Source: Sipunculus nudus
Taxonomy: Eukaryota; Annelida; Sipuncula; Golfingiida; Sipunculidae
Reading direction: 5' to 3'
DNA length: 64,000 nucleotides
NCBI GenBank assembly: GCA_026874595.1
Contig: CM049308.1
Span: 13,719,501-13,783,500, forward strand
In this document: piece after piece, positions 58,162 through 64,000 of the stretch
Position numbering within the stretch: the first letter of the stretch is position 1
Layout of the letters: each line of letters starts with the position of its first letter
Position numbers and translations under genes: made by a program
Notes under the pieces: model-generated
Database searches by the model: none
Told to the model about the DNA's origin: nothing
The model's input: only the letters and a program-made list of their open reading frames with translations

Positions 58162-61100
58162 GTTTCCACATGCTCTGCACTGTTTCTGAAACATATGCAT
58201 GGGTGGATTGTCATAATTTATTTATACTTAATATATTTAAGTTATTATCTTTTGCTGAAATATTCTCCATTACGTAGCTCTCATATTCCCCAGAAAAAAA
58301 ACGAACAGCGTTGCGAAAAATTCCTCTAGTCACTGTGAACTCAAAGCTGTATGGAAGTCGCAGCATGAATATGAGACATTTCTACACAGATATTTATAGA
58401 GTGGACAGCGTTCACCGGTGAATATCTTACATTTAACAAAGTATTGATTATCACGTTTTCTACTATGAACATGTCGGCATTTCTTTCAATAATTTTGGTT
58501 GTGCATGACAACCAGAAAGCTGAAACAATGACCGTTACAATACTCAAATTCGAAACTCTTGAGCCAGTTTCAATGCCATCTAAAAACATAATATTGGATA
58601 CAGACTTGGGCCCTTTATACACATTTTGTTTATAATTTTGGAGCCTTGGTTAAATTGGTACAAAATACAAACAATTTGACGAAGATCATTCATAATTCAC
58701 CTGAAATCATGCAGACATCTATACAAACAGCATGGTTAAACAAATTCAGTTACAGTACCTGTTGACTTGGAGTAGGAAGGTTCTAGCATCTCGTGAAACA
58801 GATGAATGTACTTGTACTTATATCAGTTAAATCAAAGGTGCTTGAATTCATATCAACATGATAAATATGGTTTGTTCGGCCAGTTGTAATGATTAAAGTA
58901 TCCTGACGCAATTCCAGACTTGTTGGCATGAATACATCCCCTTTTCTGAAAGTTTTTTTCCTTCTTCAGAAAATGGAGGCGTTTTAACGCCAATACGTCT
59001 GGAGTCGGATCAATATACTTCATTATTATCCTAATGTCTACATTGCCAAATCAGAATTTTCATACGTGTATATATGGATTCAAGCGCCGGGGACCTGTTG
59101 CAATAACATTAAATTGGACTTAAGCCAAATATCATTGTTACGATCGTGACGTCATAATGATTACTATAGTGACGCATGAGTGTGTGTACGCTGGCTTGCC
59201 AGCAGAGGACAAAGCAATAACTCGCGCTTGTAAAATAACGTTGTTTATTATACATGTATATAAAATGATATCCAGAATTCATTTGTTGGAGAATATATGC
59301 GTAATTCTGTAATATTACAAGACCTACACCAGGCAGGACCTATTTCATGTTACACTGTTTATTAATAAGTGGCTTTAATTATATACAAATTACAAAGGCG
59401 GGTATTCTGAACACTGTACACTTCACCATGCATATACCATAATACGTGTACCTTTCTTTTTCATGATTAATATAATAGCTGCAGGATGAATATGGCACTC
59501 AGGGGACATATACATAAGGGTACATCAAACTGAGGTCCTTAACCCATTTTATTGCATAATACATTGTATCAAACATTTTTATATATATTGGGATATAAAC
59601 TGGGTCTAAACCGGGTTTAATATATACAGGTAACCGTTTATATTTCATATATTAAGATGACAGGAACACTTAAATATACAAACATACAATTCATTTGACC
59701 TACTATAGGAATATGCTGCAAGATTAACCCTTTGATGCCCGATTACTTTTACCTCTTACATTTTGGTCAAATAAAATGTTATACACTGTATTGCTGTCTG
59801 TAATAGAATAAATATATACGTCAATACTAATACTAAACAATGTTTATAATATAATATAATGTTTATAATATAATATTCATGTCGTACCTGAATCAATTTA
59901 TAACAACGTTCTCATCTGGTTTTAACCTATTATAAAGTTACCTCACATTTAGTTAGCTCTTTTGTCAACAGATGGCACTACTGAAGGAAGTATAACAATT
60001 CGGGGGGGGGGGGGGGGGGGGGGACTTTCATGAGATTCTAACTATGCGCAGGTCCGATAATTACAACAACTAGCTAGCTGTATTTTTTTAACGACATGTA
60101 CATGTGTCTTTACAGTTCAAAGGGCAATGACACAGGTGTAAAACACGTTAAAAAAACAAGGGTCACATATACTATGATAATGGTGAACATGGTTATACTA
60201 CATTTGAACGGTCCTGTGTTACAGTTACTTTAATATCTATAATTTATAGGGTAGTCTCATTTTTCAATATCATTCAATATTAATGTTAATAAAAGCTGCT
60301 GGCTACCATATTCCATGCCAATAAATATGCATAATGAAATATGAAACTGAATATTGAGGATATCTGTTAAATCTGGAAGCCACGTTTATTATTTCTTTAA
60401 ATTGTGTAAATCTTTATACCTATTTAAAAAAAGTAAAACATGTACTTAAATATATTTGAGCATTCACTGAGTATAACTATCAGATCTGGAAGACAACATA
60501 TATTTCAATATATGGTAAAATACTCTTTCAAGAACAAGTGACCATTGTTTTTTTTTTTTTTTGTTTTTTTTTTCTCCTAAGAACGAATATAGATTTACCT
60601 TTCAAACAGCAAATACACTTCTCTGAGGATTTTAAAGATCCCTGTAATTATTCCCCTTTCATACAAATGGTTTTTGAACAAATTTAAGCAATGTGATAAA
60701 ACCAAATTGGTTCCTAAGCACAGAGTGCATTCACTTTGGCATCTATAGCACCAAAGCAGGAGTGTACATTTTGTATTTGAAGTTCAGGTAACATAAAAAA
60801 CATGGTGACATAATCAATCCAACTTGTGCCATAATGGTCCCATGGCTGCTTCAAAACAGGCCTATTTTGGATGTGAACTCAGCTATCACACACCAAGAAA
60901 CAAGGCTGATAATTCAATTTCCATTTGAAACAATTTAAAACCACCTTAGCAGGATTCAAAATGTTATGGCTAACACAGATTGAAAAAGCTCTGGATAGCC
61001 AAGTGAACGATCCACGCTCATCCAAAACATTTTGGAACCATTTTGCATTTGTTACGGGGAAAAGGTTATATGTGCAGTTAACAGTAGGCTGGCCTCTGAA

Positions 61101-61815
61101 AGAACAGCATCATCATACAAATGTTAGCAAGAGAAAGACAATTACGATGCACCAGTTTGTAGATAACTAAGAGTTACAATATATGGAAGACAACTAAGCT
61201 TATGCCTTACTCCACTTTTCAGGGGGTACTGAGGGACGGATAACCCCAACACTATATCACATTTGTATTTGAAACTGCATTGCACCTATCCTCCTCACAT
61301 AAGGTAGTAAACTAAACTAACATTACGACAGGTAAAATAATTAAAACACAATGAATAATAATCAGCTATATTTCAATGTACAGCATTAATAGAAGCAAGC
61401 ACAATGGTCACATGATTACTTCATATAAACTTGAACTTAGATTAACCTGAATGTAATATATGTATATATGTGTTTGTGTGTGTCGTTGTCATTTTTAGTC
61501 CTCTTATGGCTTAACTAAACAGTGACATATATCACCTTGTGACGTGATGTACTAAGCTAGAAAAAAAAACAGTTAATCCTTAGTGTGTCTACTTTCCGAA
61601 AATGACATTGTATAATGATGTGCACAACAGACCAACACTTACAACCAAATGAACATTGTTCTCAACTCGCACAACAGTCCATACACACATTATGCTTGTA
61701 AAAATGATGATGTACTTGGTAATGGTATACCACATCAGGAATCTGTGGTAGTCAATACCAGCAGTAAGCCATATCAGGTCATACCTCCCTGTATGAGTGT
61801 TTCCACTGTTAAATA
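58162..61815. other. AT-rich intergenic region without supported genes
   Basis: ORFs at 58341-58622 (minus), 58444-58635 (plus) and 60925-61170 (plus) have no recognisable motifs or splice context. G22 at 60002-60023 and a long T run near 60549-60573 are simple repeats. The region could include untranslated sequence of a gene beyond the window. Confidence 0.5.
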
Positions 61816-62303
61816 CTGTGGTTGCCTTTTTGTCTGCAAGTGTTTGTTATTTGCAATATTTGTGAAAATGAAATTATAGTGAAAATAAAACCTTTGGGAA
61901 TAAGGCACCCCCACCACACAGGTGAATATTAATTTAAACTGTAGTCTCATTGATATCTCAAAACATTATGCATGCCTGTAGTGTGACAAGGCAGAAATGA
62001 TCAATTATTGATATAACATATTAATTTTAACAAATCTTTTTCCATATGTCATAGACTGATATTCTGAATAATATAAAATCTTTACGTTATCTGTCTATAA
62101 TAAACAAGACCTTCCAGATCATCAATTTTTACTTAGTACTTCTCAAGTAATAAAAGATTGTTTGAGCATATTATCTATTTAATACAAGGGTACATTAAGT
62201 TAAGTTTAATGTATTGTGAGATCATGAAAATTGAACTCTCACCAAATACTGTAAATTGGAAACTGCTAAATTTTTATCCTCTTGAATATGAAGCCAACCA
62301 CAG
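61816..62303. mobile_element. Second copy of the TA-duplicating MITE, decayed
   Basis: Starts CTGTGGTTGCCTTTTTGTCT after TA (61814-61815) and ends GAATATGAAGCCAACCACAG before TTTA, matching the ends of the element at 34609-35038. The interior aligns loosely: the CGCGAA words of copy 1 are decayed here to forms such as TTTGCAATATTTGTGAA. Right TA lost. Confidence 0.7.
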
Positions 62304-63126
62304 TTTACAAAATACCATTCAGTAAAAATCTCGTCATCTGGACTTTACATTCACTTACTTAATTAAGTTCAAAACCTTCATGTGAATATGAACATATACC
62401 AAATCCCAGTCAAAACAAATTCAGAATTTGTTGAGAAACTGGCTTCATGATATATAACACATGAATTGTTAGGCAATTGCTACATCTGAAATAAAAGTGT
62501 TGATATAGCTGTCAGCTGAGACAGAACTAGTAAGTCTTCCCTGTCTAGCATTGTTTAATGGGGCCCAATCACCTATCTGACCATTACAACTAAAGGTAAC
62601 CCCTTGGAGCTTTTATAAAAATTGGCCAGAAAACGTGGATATCACCACACACAGGCTGCTTGTTTTGTTTATATCAACGTGTTGTATTATGTGGGGGCCC
62701 GCCAAACTAAAACAAATTCGCCTAGGGCATCAGGCAGCAAGTCAGATAAGCTAAAATTTTGCAAATGACGTTTTGCAACAAGTGACCTTTCTACCTTCGC
62801 ATATATGCAACCTTCCACCTTAGGTAATATGTTTTTTTCTGTTTTGCTGTGTTTACAAACAAGTTGTTGATAAGCAAGTTCATACATCCTTCCTGGAGGC
62901 CTTATACAAACTTTTCATAACCAGTATTACCCTTAGATCATTAATATATATACAGAGGAAGCCGGAAACCACATATATTCTTTTTCAAAAGGTAGGTGAA
63001 AGGGCAGCTTTAAGTTTAACAATAGGTGTAGGTGTGTCGAGTGACACTTACATAGTGCACGCCTAGATGTCTAACTAAAAATATTATAAAACATTGTATG
63101 CATAATCCACTCCTATCATTATTTCT
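62304..63126. other. Intergenic, no feature seen
   Basis: AT-rich sequence. The minus-strand ORF at 62687-62887 lacks any recognisable feature. Confidence 0.5.
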
Positions 63127-63300
63127 AGCACCTATATGATATATATAAGCACCTATGATGTCTATAAAACTGTGTGTGTGTGTTCACCTATATGATATAT
63201 ACAAGCACCTATGTCTATAAAACCATGTGTGTGTGTGTTCACCTACATGATATATACAAGCACCTATAATGTATATAAAACCATGTGTGTGTGTGTGTTC
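63127..63300. repeat. 54-57 bp minisatellite with (GT)n
   Basis: Three units of CACCTATATGATATATACAA, GCACCTATGTCTATAAAACC, ATGTGTGTGTGTGTT. ACCTANATGAT at 63130, 63187 and 63241. Confidence 0.8.
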
Positions 63301-64000
63301 TTGTAATCTTCGTGTTAATATACAGTGTAATTACAATAGTTGCCTGGTATGGGGTGAGTAGTCATTAAATCTGGCAGGTTATAATGATAAAAGATAAATA
63401 ACTGTTATGATTATGGATGACCCTGAAAAGAATCTCTATAAAAATAAGATCAATAAATACAAGCTCTCTATAAACTTTTACAGAAAACCAAACAAGTTTT
63501 CAGATTATTTCCAAGCAATAACACACAGGAAACATGGTTGTAGGAGTCAATAAAGGCAAAACAAGCTCCACCAAAAGTGAGATAAGACAATACAATTATT
63601 CTTCTATTACGGCTTGCCAATGGCTCTGTCACCTTCAGACACAGTTATTTAAATAAACAAGCCCCATTCACTTAGGTCTGACATCAAGGTTTTCAAGTAA
63701 CGTAGGTGAGTTAACCTGCTTGATGCATGATACCCATTATGACATAGTTTCTGCTGATAGACAGCACTTCAAATGCCCCTTCATGGATTAATGTAAAATT
63801 TCTCCAGATTTATATGAAATTATGGAAAGAGACCCCTCCCCTCCCCTTTGGACACTACTGGCATCACTAAGACCCAACAAAATAGGCATTTCGAAGGCAT
63901 GGCTACATTGGTCTTCCAGCAGAAAGGTGAAGTTACACCACAGTCAATTATGATATTGATTTTTCAGCATCTCTTCTTTTAATGACATCAATATTTCATT
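63301..64000. other. Right edge, no feature seen
   Basis: No ORF or repeat of note up to the edge of the window. Confidence 0.5.

Noticed and set aside
58341-58622. 93-codon minus-strand ORF and overlapping plus-strand ORF, also 60925-61170
   Set aside because: No recognisable motif, biased composition typical of AT-rich DNA, and no supporting splice or poly(A) context.

Overview
The window is nuclear DNA of an animal, most likely a lophotrochozoan and probably a bivalve or other mollusc. Genes have many short exons with GT-AG introns and animal-type products, and the AT-rich DNA between exons is packed with small DNA transposons, tRNA-derived SINEs, minisatellites and tandem-core elements resembling the Helentron/'pearl' elements known from bivalves. 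The species assignment is an inference from repeat architecture; no search was possible.

Layout. (1) 1.5-28.0 kb, plus strand: a complete canonical nuclear poly(A) polymerase, 20 coding exons and 710 codons, with an intact catalytic triad and 3' UTR/poly(A) signals to about 30.9 kb. Its introns hold a hAT-like element with an 8-bp target duplication, two families of Helentron-like elements (three and two copies), a head-to-head SINE pair and several minisatellites. (2) 31.1-36.5 kb: the gap between convergent genes, filled by a 66-bp minisatellite (with a TA-duplicating MITE inside it) and a repeat carrying perfect nuclear-receptor DR1 motifs. (3) 37.7-43.2 kb, minus strand: a TMEM179-like four-pass membrane protein, 5 exons and 436 aa, with a long Met/His/Pro/Gly repeat tail. 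(4) 44-48.3 kb: a SINE with a 14-bp target duplication, a recent tandem duplication, a fold-back-like element built from CCAAT/ATTGG words, and a TIR element. (5) 49.3-54.6 kb, minus strand: a peripherin-2/ROM1-like tetraspanin, 4 exons and 599 aa, lacking the equivalent of the linking cysteine of vertebrate peripherin and ending in about 144 residues rich in lysine. (6) 56.7-57.1 kb, plus strand: an unrecognised 133-aa ORF with an N-myristoylation-type start, preceded by a 48-bp repeat whose units form small upstream ORFs in the same frame. (7) 57.2-64 kb: a PIF/Harbinger-like MITE, one more TA MITE, simple repeats, and no gene that I can support.

Biology. The poly(A) polymerase is a housekeeping nuclear enzyme. 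The peripherin-like gene suggests photoreceptor or ciliary membrane biology; its upstream region has an X-box-like RFX motif next to CRE motifs, and the myristoylated-type ORF is divergently placed about 2.1 kb away. Any functional link between those two is inference.
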